Of a stretch of 64,000 nucleotides of DNA, positions 50,325 through 61,399 are shown piece after piece. The first letter of the stretch is position 1. Every line of letters starts with the position of its first letter. This DNA is from Stomoxys calcitrans. Taxonomy: Eukaryota; Arthropoda; Insecta; Diptera; Muscidae. The DNA is taken from positions 47,365,527 to 47,429,526 of the forward strand of contig NC_081553.1 in assembly GCF_963082655.1 (NCBI RefSeq), given 5' to 3'. The notes below the pieces were generated by a model that saw nothing but the letters and a program-made list of their open reading frames with translations, ran no database searches and was not told the DNA's origin. A program made the translations under genes and the position numbers.

Positions 50325-52960
50325 AAAAGCGTGCTAAGTTCTGCCGGGCCAAATCTTATATACCCTTCACCATGGATCGCGTTTGTCGAGTTCTTTTCCC
50401 GGCATCTCTTCTTATGCAAAAAAGGATAAAAGAAAAGATTTGCTCTGCTATTAGAGCGATATCAAGATATGGTCTGATTCGGACCAAAATTTAATAATAT
50501 GTTGGAGACCTGTGTAAAATGTCAGCCAATTCGAATAAGAATTGCGCCCTTTGGGGGCTCAATAAGTAAAATAGAGAGATCGATTTATATGGGAGCTGCA
50601 TCAGGCTATAGACCGATTCAGACCATAATAAGCACGTATGTTGATGGTCATGAGAGGATCCGTCGTACAAAATTCGGATAATAATTGCGACCTCTAGAGG
50701 CTCAAGAAGTCAAGAACCCAGATCGGTTTATATGGCAGCTATATCAGGTTATGTACCGATTTCAACCATACTTGGCACAGTTGTTGAAAGTCATAATAAA
50801 ACAGGTCATGCAAAATTTCAGCTAAATCGGATAAGAATTGCGCCCTCTAGTGGCTCAAGAAGTCAAGACCCCAGATCGGTTTATATGGCAGCTACATCAG
50901 GTTATGGACCGATTTGAATCATATTTGCCACAGTTTTTGAAAGTCGCAATAAAACACGTCATGCAAAATTTCAGCCAAATCGGATAAGAATTGTGCCCTC
51001 TAGTGGCTCTAGAAGTCAAGATCCCAGATCGGTTTATATGGCAGCTACATCAGGTTATGAACCGATTTGAACCATACTTGGCACAGTTGTTGAAAGTCAT
51101 AGTAAAATAGGTCATGCAAAATTTCAGCCAACTCGGATAAGAATTGCGCCCTCTAGTGGCTCAAGAAGTCAAGACCCCATATCGGTTTATATGGCAGCTA
51201 CATCAGGTTATGAACCGATTTGAATCATATTTGCCACAGTTGTTGAAAGTCGTAAAACTACACGCCATGCAAAATTTCTGCCAAATCGGTTAAGAATTGC
51301 GCCCTCTAGAGGCTCCAGAAGTCAAGACCCCTGAACGGTTGATATGACAGCTATACCAGGTTATGGACCGATTTCAACCAAAACTAGCACAGTTGTTGCA
51401 TGACATACTAAAACGATATGTGCAAAATTTCAGCTTAATCGGATAAAAATTTAGCCCTCCAGAAGCTCAAGAAGTCATGACCCAAGATCGTTTCATATGG
51501 CAGCTATATCTTAATATGGACCGATCTAAACCATATTTAGGTCAGTTATTGGGAGGCTTAAAATAACTCACTGTGCAAATTTCGGCGAAATCGTGTAATA
51601 AATAAAGCTTTTATGACATTCAGTCCCTTTGTCGAGGGATCGGTCTATATGGCAGCTATATCTAAATATAGTCCGATCAGAACCACATTTAGGTCGGATG
51701 TTGGGAGATCTTAACCTACTCATTGTCTCAAGTTTCAGCGAAATCGGGTTATAAATAAAGCTTTTATTGGCTTCAGACCCCTTATCGGCAGATCGGTCTA
51801 TATGGCAGCTATATCAATATATAATCCGATCTGTACCATATTTGGGTCGGATGTCGGGTGGTTCAAAATAACTCACTGTTGCAAATTCGAGCGAAATCGG
51901 GTAATAAATAAAACTTTTATGGTCTTCAGACCCTTTATTGGGAGATCGGTTTATATGGTAGCTATATCTAAATAAAGTCCGATCTGAACCGTAGTTGGGT
52001 TAGATGTCTAGAGGCTTAAAATAGCCCACTGTTTCAAAATTTCAGCGAAATCGGGTAATAAATAAAGCTTTTATTGGCTTCAGACCCGTTATCGGGTGAT
52101 CGGTCTATATGGCAGCTATATCTAAATATGGACCGATCTAATTCATATTTAGGTCTGTTATCGGGAGTCTTAAAGTAACACACTGTTGCAAATTTCTTCG
52201 AAATCGGGTAATAAATAAAGTTTTTATAGTCTTCAGACCTTTTGTCGGCAGAGAGGTCTATATGACAGCTATATCTAAATATAGTCCGATCTGAACAATA
52301 TTTAGGACAGATGTCTATAGGCTTAAAATAGCCCACGTTTTCAAATTTCAGCGAAATAGAATAAAAAAAGGCTATTATGGCCTTTAGACCCTTTATCGGG
52401 ATATCGGTCTATATGGTAGCTATATCTAAATATAGCCCGATCTGAACCATATTCGGGCCAGTTGTCGGGAAGCCTTAAACTACTCACTGTTTCAAATTTC
52501 AGCAAAATCGGATGAAAAATAAAGTAAATTTTTATGGGCATTAGAGCCTTTATCGGAAAATCGATCTATATAGCAGCTATATCCAAATATGGTCCGATTT
52601 GTCCCGTTCAAGAACTTAACCCGAGTGCATCAAAAAGACGTATCTGTGCCAAATTTCAGCTCTATATCTAAATTTTTGAAGGCTCTAGAGTGATTACAAC
52701 AGACGGACGGACGGACAGATGGACGGACGGACAGACGGACGGACAGACGGATAGACGGACGGACGGACGGACAGACGGACGGACAGACGGATGGACGGAC
52801 AGAGGAACGGACGGACAGACGGACGGACGGACAGACGGACGGACGGACAGACACAGACACACGGACATCATTAAATCGTCTTAGAATTTTACGATGATCC
52901 GAAATATCTATACTTTATAGGGTCGGAAATTGATATTTCGTTTGGGTTGTAGGCTCATAT
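50325..52960 (+). mobile_element. DINE-1/mini-me-like element, chimeric A to B' array
   Basis: 5' end 'gttctgccgggccaaatc' (50338) and a type A array to about 51500 ('gccctctagtggctcaagaa' repeated). The array then switches to type B' ('ctaaatatagtccgatc' at 51663 onward; 'atatgg' words at 51650, 51800, 51953, 52107, 52260, 52411) and to the B-type tail ('gctctatatctaaattttt'). Then comes the expanded GGAC/AGAC block and 'agggtcggaaattgatattt'. The terminal hairpin has decayed. Confidence 0.8.
52697..52862 (+). repeat. Expanded (GGAC/AGAC)n microsatellite
   Basis: About 166 bp of GGAC and AGAC tetramers, broken by occasional GGAT. This is the GTCY proto-microsatellite of mini-me elements, here expanded five- to tenfold over other copies in the window. 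Confidence 0.9.
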
Positions 52961-53998
52961 CCTATAATCCAATATATCCTTCATTATGGAGGTAAAAAAT
53001 TTGGACTTGGTACCCCATTTTTTCCCTATCATAATCTCATTTTGAAATAAAATCCATATTAACTTCAATTGAGTTCAAGTGGTCTTTTCCATAAGTTTAC
53101 TTCTCTTCATTTGCAGCCTCACCACTTGAACTTTTTCCCTTGGGCTAGTATACAAATAAGGTAGACCTTATGACAAATGTGACAATTAAACAAATTAAGT
53201 CTATATGACATCTATCAAATTAATCCTTAATGATATTGCCTTTCACATTTTGTCGTTGTCGTTGTCGCAGGGCCAGTGTTTGTTTGACGGCAATTACACT
53301 CGATCATCTTCCCAAGTGTTTACTACTTCTAATGACAATTAAAATGCCTTTTTTGATATCATTCAAGTGGTCCTTTGTAGTCATCAAACATGAAGACTGC
53401 AAGAGGGTAAGGCAAAGGCAAAGGCACAGGAAACAGCTTACCAAAATTCAAACTTAATAACGCACACCAGCAGCAGCAGCATCATCACCATGAACAGCAA
53501 CGCTCTGATTTCCTTACCTACCGCTTGACTCTCCTCACAACAATTGTGAGCTCATATGTTAGGCAGGGATATAAATTATGGCAGGACCAAGAAAAAAAAA
53601 CTAAAGTTGACATAAACAATGTCCCAAGAGTACGCTTTACAAGAGTATAAAAGTATCTGTGAATATGGCTTTAAAAGAGAGTCAGTCAGCTACTGCTGAC
53701 TTACAAACTGCATAGTCTGAGTGGGTGGGTTTGAATGCATGAATGGCTAAATGGGTGGTTGCTTGGTGGCTTGGAGATATCTTCCTGGGCCGGAAACACT
53801 AAAATGTAATTTTTATGACAGATTTGCCAGCTCGCTAGCTATGCCTTGCTATACTCTGCAGGCACATAGTAGACTAAAAAAAAAACCAACTGCTAACATT
53901 GCCAAGGATATCAAAAGGAAGCAATGAATCTAAAACATCATCAAGGGACCAACGAAATTATCAAAGCTGTTCGTTTCATATCCAAAAGCTACAGAAAA
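52961..53998. other. Unique island, no gene seen
   Basis: Contains (CAG)4 near 53467 and a TATAAAAG at 53646. A TCAGT word 38 bp downstream is too far for a canonical initiator. No coding frame is convincing. Confidence 0.4.
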
Positions 53999-54353
53999 CA
54001 CATGTGTTTGTGTTCAACTTTCAGCGAAATCGGGTAATAAACAAAAGCTTTTATGGGCTTCAGACCCTTAATCGGCATATGGGTCTGTATGACAGCTATA
54101 TCTAAATATAGTCCGATCAGAACTATATTAAGGTCGGCTTAAAATAACTCACTGATTCAAATTTCAGAGAAATCGCATAATAAATAAAGCTTTTATGGGC
54201 TTCAGACCCTTGTTAGGGAGATCGGTCTCTGCCATATAGACCAATCTCCCGATTAAGGGTCCAAATATAGTCCGATCTGAATCACATTTAGATCGAATCT
54301 TGGATAGCTTAAAACAACTCACTGTTTCTTATTTCAGCGAAATCGGTTAAAAA
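53999..54353 (+). mobile_element. DINE-1/mini-me-like element, type B', left part
   Basis: Two monomers ('ggcttcagacccttaatcgg', 'ctaaatatagtccgatc'). It stops at 'aatcggttaaaa' where the element at 54354 is inserted; the right part resumes at 55595. A snap-back palindrome lies at 54205-54262. Confidence 0.7.
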
Positions 54354-55594
54354 AAAGTAAGAGCGAGCTAAGTTCGGCCAGGCCGAATCTTATATACCCT
54401 CCACCCATGGAACGCATTTGTTGAGTTCTTTGCGTGGTATCTCTTTTTAGGCAAACAAAAATAATGGATAAGTATTGTTGTGCTACATCAAGTTATAGCC
54501 CGATTCGGACCATAATCGATTGAATGTTGAAGACCATTGTGTAAAATTTCGGCCAATTCGAATAAGAATTGCGTTCTGTAGGGGTTCAAGAAGTAAAATA
54601 TGGAGATCTCTTAATATGGGAGCTGTAACAGGCTATACACCGATTCAGACCGTATTTGACACGAATGATGAAGATTGTGGGGGACGTCGTTGTACAAAAT
54701 TTCTGCCTAAACGGATGACAATTGCGCCCTCTAGAGGCTCAAAAAGTCAAGATCCCCGATCGGATTATATGGCAGCTATATCAGGTTAGGTACCGATTTG
54801 CGCCATACATAGCACAGTTATTGGAAGTCATAACAAAACTTCTCTTGCAAAATTTCAGCTAAAACGGACAAGAATTGCGCCCTCTATAGGCTTAAGAAGT
54901 CCAGACCCAAGATCGATTAATATGACAGCTGTATAAAAACATGGACAGATTTGAACCATACTTAGCGCAGTTGTTGGAAGTGATACCAAAACACCACGTA
55001 CAAAATTTTAGCCAAATCGGACGAGAATTGCGCCCTCTATAGGCTTAAGAAGTCCAGACCCAAGATCGGTTTATATAACAGCTGTATCAAAACATGGACA
55101 GATTTGAACCATACTTAGCGCAGTTTTTGGAAGTGCTACCAAAACACCACACCACACCCTCTAGAGGCTCAAGAAGTCAAGACCCAAGATCGGTTTATAT
55201 GACAGCTATATCAAAACATGGACAGATTTCAGTCAACTCGGACGAGAATTGTGCCCTCTAGAGGCTCAAGAAGTCAAGACCCAAGATCGCTTTATATGGC
55301 AGCTATATCAAAACATGGACCGATTTGACCCATTTACAATCTCAACCAACCTACGATGATAGGTAGTATTTGTGCAAAATTTCAAGCGGCTAGCTTTACC
55401 CCTTCGAAAGTTTGCGTGCTTTCGACAGATAGACGGACGGACGGACAGACGAACGGACATGGCTAGATCGACTTAAAATGACATGACGATCAAGAGTATA
55501 TATACTTTATTGGGTCTCAGACGCATATTTCGAGGTGTTACAAACAGAATGACGAAATTAGTATACTGCCATCCTATGGTGGAGGGTATTAAAA
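54354..55594 (+). mobile_element. DINE-1/mini-me-like element, type A, complete, nested
   Basis: 5' end 'agttcggccaggccgaatct' (54371), six to seven monomers, expanded GGAC tract (55434-55455), core 'gacatggctagatcgactt' and terminal 'gccatcctatggtggagg' (55568). It is placed inside a type B' element. Confidence 0.8.
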
Positions 55595-55885
55595 AGTTTT
55601 TCCGGGTTTCAGACCCGAAATCGGCAGATTGGTCTATATAGCAGCTACATCCAAATATGTTCCTATTTGACCCGTTCAAAAACTTAAGCTGCGTGTATCA
55701 ATACCACGTACCTGTGTCAAATTTCAGCTCAATATCTAAATTTTTGAAGGCCGTAGAGTGATTACAACAGACAGCCAGACACACGGACATCGTTAAAACG
55801 TAGTGTCGGAAACTGATATTTCGATGCGTTGCACACGGAATGACTAAATGAATATACCCCCTATCCTATGGTGGTGGGTATAATA
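55595..55885 (+). mobile_element. Type B' element, right part
   Basis: 'gggtttcagacccgaaatcg' continues the monomer interrupted at 54353; then 'gctcaatatctaaattttt' and terminal 'cctatcctatggtggtggg' (55858). Confidence 0.7.
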
Positions 55886-57540
55886 ATGCAAATGAATTTA
55901 AAGTTGGAAAAACTAAGGTGCGACACAATGGCTACACGGTATCACACATTGGAACTGTCAATAGTCAAACCTAGACTCATTTCAAATTTAAAATTGGCTG
56001 TATCTCCTAAACTATACGCCAGAGAGGGAAATGGGCCTTAATTTGTGACTCCATAAAAAATTTCAATACGTCATCGAAAATCTACCTAAACACGAAATTT
56101 AAGTATGAAAACTTTTAAACATTAAATAAGCTGTATCTCTTAAACTAAGCGTCGTAGAAAGAAACGGGCCTTAAAACGTGACTCCATCAAAAAATTCAAA
56201 ATTTGGCAAAAAAAAAACGTACAAATTTTACACTATCCAAACTTTAAATTGGCTGCGTCTCCTTAACGACTCATAGTTTAGAGGGAAATGGGCCTTAAAG
56301 CGTGAGTCCATCAAAAATTTAAAAATTAGTTCGAAAATCCCTCAAAAATCGCAAAATTCACTTTCCCAACTTTAAATTGGCTGTACCTCCTTAATTTGTT
56401 ACTCCATCAAAAATTTCAATATTTCGACGAAAATCCATAAAAAATCGAAATTTTGTTTTCCAAACTTTAAAATGGACTGTATCTCCTAAACTATGCGTCC
56501 TAGAGGGAAATGGGCCTTAATTCATGACTCCATCCAAAAATTCTTAATTTCATCGAAAATCCATCAAAACTCGAAATTGCAGTATCAAAACTTTAAATTG
56601 GCTGTATCTCCTTAACTATGCGTCCTAGAAATGGCCCTTAATTCGTTACTCCATCCAAAAATTCTGAATTTCATCGAAAATCCATCAAAACTCGAAATTG
56701 CAGTATCAAAACTTTAAATTGGCAGTATCTCCTCAACTATGCGTCCTACGGGGAAATGGGCCTTAAATCGTGACTCCATCCAAAAATTCAGAATTTCATC
56801 GAAAATCCATCAAAACTCGAAATTGCAGTATCAAAACTTTAAATTGGCTGTATCTCCTTAACTATGCGTTCTAGAGGGAAATGGGCCTTAATTCGAGACT
56901 CCATCCAAAAATTCTGAATTTCATCGAAAATCCATCAAAACTCGAAATTTCAGTATGAAAACTTTAAATTGGCAGTATCTCCTCAACTATGCGTCCTACG
57001 GGGAAATGGGCCTTAATTCGTGACTCCATCCAAAAATTCTGAATTTCATCGAAAATCCATCAAAACTCGAAATTGCAGTATCAAAACTTTAAATTGGCTG
57101 TATCTCCTTAACTATGCGTTCTAGAGGGAAATGGGCCTTAATTCGTGACTCCATCCAAAAATTCTTAATTTCATCGAAAATCCATCAAAACTCGAAATTG
57201 CAGTATCAAAACTATAAATTGGCTGTATCTCTTTAACTATGCGTTTTAGAGGGAAATGGGCCTTAATTCGAGACTCCATTCAAAAATTCAAAATTTCGTC
57301 GAACGTCCATCAAAGTCGAAATTTCAGTATGAAAACTTTAAATTGGCAGTATCTCCTCAACTATGCGTTCTACGGGGAAATGGGCCTTAATTCGTGCCTC
57401 CATCACCAATTTAATCGAAAAGCCATCAAACGTCGAAGATGTAAAATTGACTCTACTTCCTAAACTATGAGTCTTAGAGGTAAATGGCCCATAATTCCTG
57501 ACTCCAGAAAAAAATTCATAGTTTATCGAAAATCGATTAA
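55886..57540 (+). repeat. 125-bp satellite, about 13 units
   Basis: 'g(c)tgtatctcc' words at 56601, 56722, 56847, 56972, 57097 and 57222: steps 121, 125, 125, 125, 125. Units read 'gggaaatgggccttaattcg', 'tgactccatccaaaaattct', 'catcgaaaatccatcaaaac'. Two alternating subtypes ('ggctgtatctccttaacta' and 'ggcagtatctcctcaacta') suggest a 250-bp higher-order unit in 56700-57360. Confidence 0.85.
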
Positions 57541-59462
57541 TTTTGCCAAGTATGTTATCGCTTGATAACCTGTTATAGCTCCCATATAAACCGATCTCGG
57601 ATCTTGACTTCTTCAGCCACTAGATTTAGCCGAAATTTTGCACGAAATATTTTGTTTTGACTTCTAACAACTGTGCCTAGTATGGTCCAAATCGGTTCAT
57701 AACCTGATATAGCTGCCATGTAAACCGATCTCAGATCTTGATTTCTTGAGCCGCTAGAGGGCGAAATTACTACGCAATTTGGCTGGAAATTTGCATTAAG
57801 TGGTTCCTTTGGACTTCCAACAATGGTGCAACAATGGTGATCCAATTTGGACCATACAAATTGGATCATAACCTGATAAACCGATCTCGGATCTTGATTT
57901 CTTGAGCCGCTAGAGGGATCAAACTACGGTGCCAAGTATGGTCCATAAATATCTCCCATATAAACCGATCTCGGATCTTAACTTCTTGAGCCTCTAGAGG
58001 GCGCAATTATTATCCAATTTGGCTGAAATTTTGCAAAAGGTTTGTTGATTTGACTTCAAACAACTGTGTAAAGTGTGGTCCAAATCGGTTCATAACCTGA
58101 TATAGCTGCCATATAAATCGATCTCGGATCTTGACTGCTAGACCCCCTAGAGGGCGCAATTCTTATCCGATTTGGTTAAAATTGTGCATTAAGCATTTTA
58201 TTATGACTTCCAACAACTATGCCAAGTATGGTTTAAATCGGTTTATAACCTGATATAACTCCCATATATACCGATCTCGGATCTTGACTGCTTGAGCCGT
58301 TAGAGGCCGCAATTCTTATCAGATTTGTTTAAACTTTTGCGTGAAGCACTTTCCTTTGACTTCCAACAAGTGTGCCAATGGTTTAAATCGGTTCATAACT
58401 TGACAAACCTTCCATATAAACCTATCTCAGATCTTGATCTTATTGAGCCGCTGGAGGGCGCAATTCCTATCCGATGGGAATGAAATTTTGGGAGAAGCAT
58501 TTTCCTATGACTTCCAACAACTGTGCCAATGGTTTAAATCGGTTCATAACTTGACAAAACTCCTATATAAACCGATCTCGGATCTTGACTTATTGAGCCG
58601 CTAGAGGGCGCAATTATTACCCGATTTAGCTGAAATTTTGCAAAAAGTATTTTGTTTTGACTTCCAACAACTGTGCTAGGTATGGTCCAAATCGATTTAT
58701 AACCTGATATAGCTCACATATAAACCGATCTCGAATCTTGACTTCTTGAGCCGCTAGAGGGCGCAATTATTACCCGATTTACCTGAAACTTTGCCCGAAG
58801 TGTTATGCTTTTACTTCCAACAACTGTGCTTAGTATGGTTTAAATTCGTTCTTAACCTGATATAGCTCCCATATAAACCGATCGCGGATCTTGACTTCTT
58901 GTGCCGCTAGAGGGCGCAATTATTACCCGATTTAGCTGAAACTTTGCACGAAGTGTTATGCTTTTACTTCCAACAACTGTGCTTAGTATGGTTTAAATTC
59001 ATTTATAATCTGATAAAGCTGCCATGTAAACTGATCTCGGATCTTGATTGCTCGAGCCGCTAGGGGGCGCAATTCTTATCCGATTTGGTTAAAATTTTCC
59101 ATGAATCATTTTGTTATGACTTCCAACAACTGTGCCAAGTATGGTTTAAATCGGTTCATAACCTGGCAAAGCTCCCATGTAAACCGATCTCTCGCTTATA
59201 CTTCTTCATCCTCTAGAGGGCGCTATTCTGATACGATTTGGATGAAATTTTGAAAAAAGGCACTCCACTTTGGTCTCCAACTGCCAAACCAAGTATGGCC
59301 TCAATTGGTTCATAACTTGGTATAGCTCCAATAGCATAGCAATTCTTATCCCATATCCTTTGCTTTCCTATAAAGAGATATCGGCAAAGAACTTGACAAA
59401 TGCGGTCGTTGGTGGAGGGTATATAAGGTTCGGACCTACGGAACTTAGTACACTTTTACTTG
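57541..59462 (-). mobile_element. DINE-1/mini-me-like element, type A, minus strand, tail lost
   Basis: About 12 monomers ('ccgatctcggatcttgactt', 'ccgctagagggcgcaatt'); steps of 153 at 58102-58255 and 58709-58862-59015. 5' side 'ggtggagggtatataaggtt', 'cggacctacggaacttagt' at 59410. The GGCC palindrome has decayed and the 3' tail is replaced by the satellite. Confidence 0.75.
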
Positions 59463-60357
59463 TTGAAAATCTGTTGAAGTGTGAGGATTTGCTTTACAGT
59501 TCAAGCTCAAGGGTTCACCGAGTTTAGGCTTCAATCTCTCACAAAAAATCGGTAAAAAACCTTGAATATCTACATACCTTGAACTTCCAAGATTCTTGCA
59601 GCATTTATGTTGTCATCTAGGATTAACACATTTGATGACTTCCTACATACCAACTTCTAGAGTCATTCCTCAATGTGACACTTCCAACAGGGATAACAAT
59701 ACATGCTGTCACTTCTTATGCAATTCGTGAGTGAGTGTGTGCGTGTGGAATATCTCCCTCATTCTGGTCACGTGGCTCTGTTTAAATCTCAACTCTTATG
59801 ATACTTTGCCATATTGTTTGTGATGTGATATACCCCACTTCGTTGTCATATTCAGTTTTAGTTTCCCTTTTGATTACGATGAAAAACCTGCAATTCCGGT
59901 CCCTTTACCACCTTGCAAACGTTGTGCAGTAACGCGATGAATTAGTACGCTCATCATCTTCACAATGACTATGGCAAAAAAGGGGTGTTCGTTGTCTTCA
60001 TATGATGCTCATAGTGTACTCATGTGGTTTGAGGATAGCTGGGTGTCTGGGTATTTTGGTTTTGCGTTTTTTACCATTGTTTAGTGGGGATTTTGGGAGT
60101 TGGTGTTTTTGGCCTTTTCGCCTTGCCTTGATTGTGTGTACGTTGATCGTAATGGTGACATCTGTGGATTAAATTACAATTTGGGCTCATGTAATATTGA
60201 ATAGCTTTAGTATTAGAAATTGTCATTGTCTGTGGTTGCTTTCACATTCCCTGGTGGCTTTTTTCGTGCAGACTGACTATTTCCTCAAATGCCAAACACT
60301 TATGAGGAGAATGAGAAACGAGGGTTGTTAGAAATTCTAAAAGAAGATTTATACGAA
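59463..60357. other. Unique island, no gene seen
   Basis: Unique sequence without long frames or shared repeats. Confidence 0.45.
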
Positions 60358-60808
60358 AACAAGTAAAAACGCTTTTAATTCGGCCGGGCCAAACTTTGGA
60401 TACTTCGGATTATAAATGTGACTTTTATGGGGCCAAGATTTTAAATCGAGAGGCCAGACTCTAAGGCAGCTATATCCAAATTTGGACCGATCTGGGTCAA
60501 ATTGAAGAGGGATGTCGAGTGTCCTAAAACAACTCACTGTCCAAAATTTCAGCAAAATCGGATAAAAAATGTGGCTTTTTTGGGTCAAAGACCTTAAATC
60601 GGCGGATCGGTCTATATGGGGGCTATATCAAGATATAGTCCGATGTAGCCCATCTTCGAACTTAACCAGCCTATGGTCAAAGTTTCAGCTCAACATCTCA
60701 ATTTTTAAAGACTGTAGCGTGATTTCAACAGACAGACGGACCGATGGACGGACTTGGCTAGATCGTCTTAGATTTTTACGACGATCAAGAATATTTATAA
60801 GGTCGAGT
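60358..60808 (+). mobile_element. DINE-1/mini-me-like element, short type B, end replaced
   Basis: 5' end 'attcggccgggccaaac' (60378), two monomers, 'acagacagacggaccgatgg' (60729), core 'ctagatcgtcttag' and 'gatcaagaatatttataa', then an abrupt change to the hairpin at 60811. Confidence 0.7.
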
Positions 60809-60810
60809 AT

Positions 60811-61099
60811 GTGTGTTAGGAAGAACAGATAGTTTTAATGAATTGAAGAGAAGAAATTGCCAGCTTTCAGACAATCGGGCATAGATATCACAACCATTGG
60901 CAGACGCGTTTCTGGGCTGGTGACCCTCATCAGTGCCTAGTGTATCATTAGACGGACGGATATGATACACTGGGCACTGATGAGGGTCACCAGCCCAGAA
61001 ACGCGTCTGCCAATGGTTGTGATATCTATGCTCGATTGTCTAATAGCTGGCAATATCTTTTATTCAATTCATAAAAACTATCTCTTCGTTCTAACACCC
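60811..61099. repeat. 289-bp near-perfect hairpin (138-bp arms, 13-nt loop)
   Basis: Arm 60811-60948 and arm 60962-61099 are reverse complements with about 12 mismatches, 11 of them in the outer half; the inner ~70 bp differ at one position. The loop is 'tagacggacggat'. No open frame. It may be a MITE made only of terminal repeats, or a snap-back inversion. Confidence 0.9.
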
Positions 61100-61399
61100 A
61101 TTCTCGTGGTAATTTAAGCTCGACTAACGCAAGAAAGATGGATTTATTCAGATGACCGGCTCCAGTAGCCAAAACAAATGAAAGTCTAGAATTGATCAAA
61201 TTTTATTCGAAAATTTCAACTTCAGTAAGGTTAGGTTAGGTTAGGTTAAGTTAAATCCGCCCCATGCAAATATGGACATAAACCTAAGCCCATTGCAGCC
61301 GGTTCTACGCACCGGATTGACTCGATGGAGGCCTCATCGGCAAGGGCTCCCGCCTAAGTGTACATGTTCGTCATTTTTCGTTGTGGGAGAGGCACATCC
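61100..61399. other. Spacer and (GGTTA)n block of a retrotransposon end
   Basis: 'aggttaggttaggttaggtt' at 61230 and 'ccgccccatgcaaatatgg' resemble the minus-strand 3' end at 32195-32270 ('ttaggttaggttg', 'ctgccccatgaac'). It could be the tail of a minus-strand copy adjoining the plus-strand element. Diptera lack TTAGG telomeres, so this is not telomeric. Confidence 0.45.

Noticed and set aside
52690..52862. CRISPR-like or protein-coding repeat (VRPSVRLSVCPSV frames)
   Set aside because: It is a tetranucleotide microsatellite with no spacers; the open frames come from the simple repeat.
61229..61252. (TTAGG)n as an insect telomere repeat
   Set aside because: Diptera lack TTAGG telomeres, and the same motif marks retrotransposon 3' ends at 32195 and 47580.
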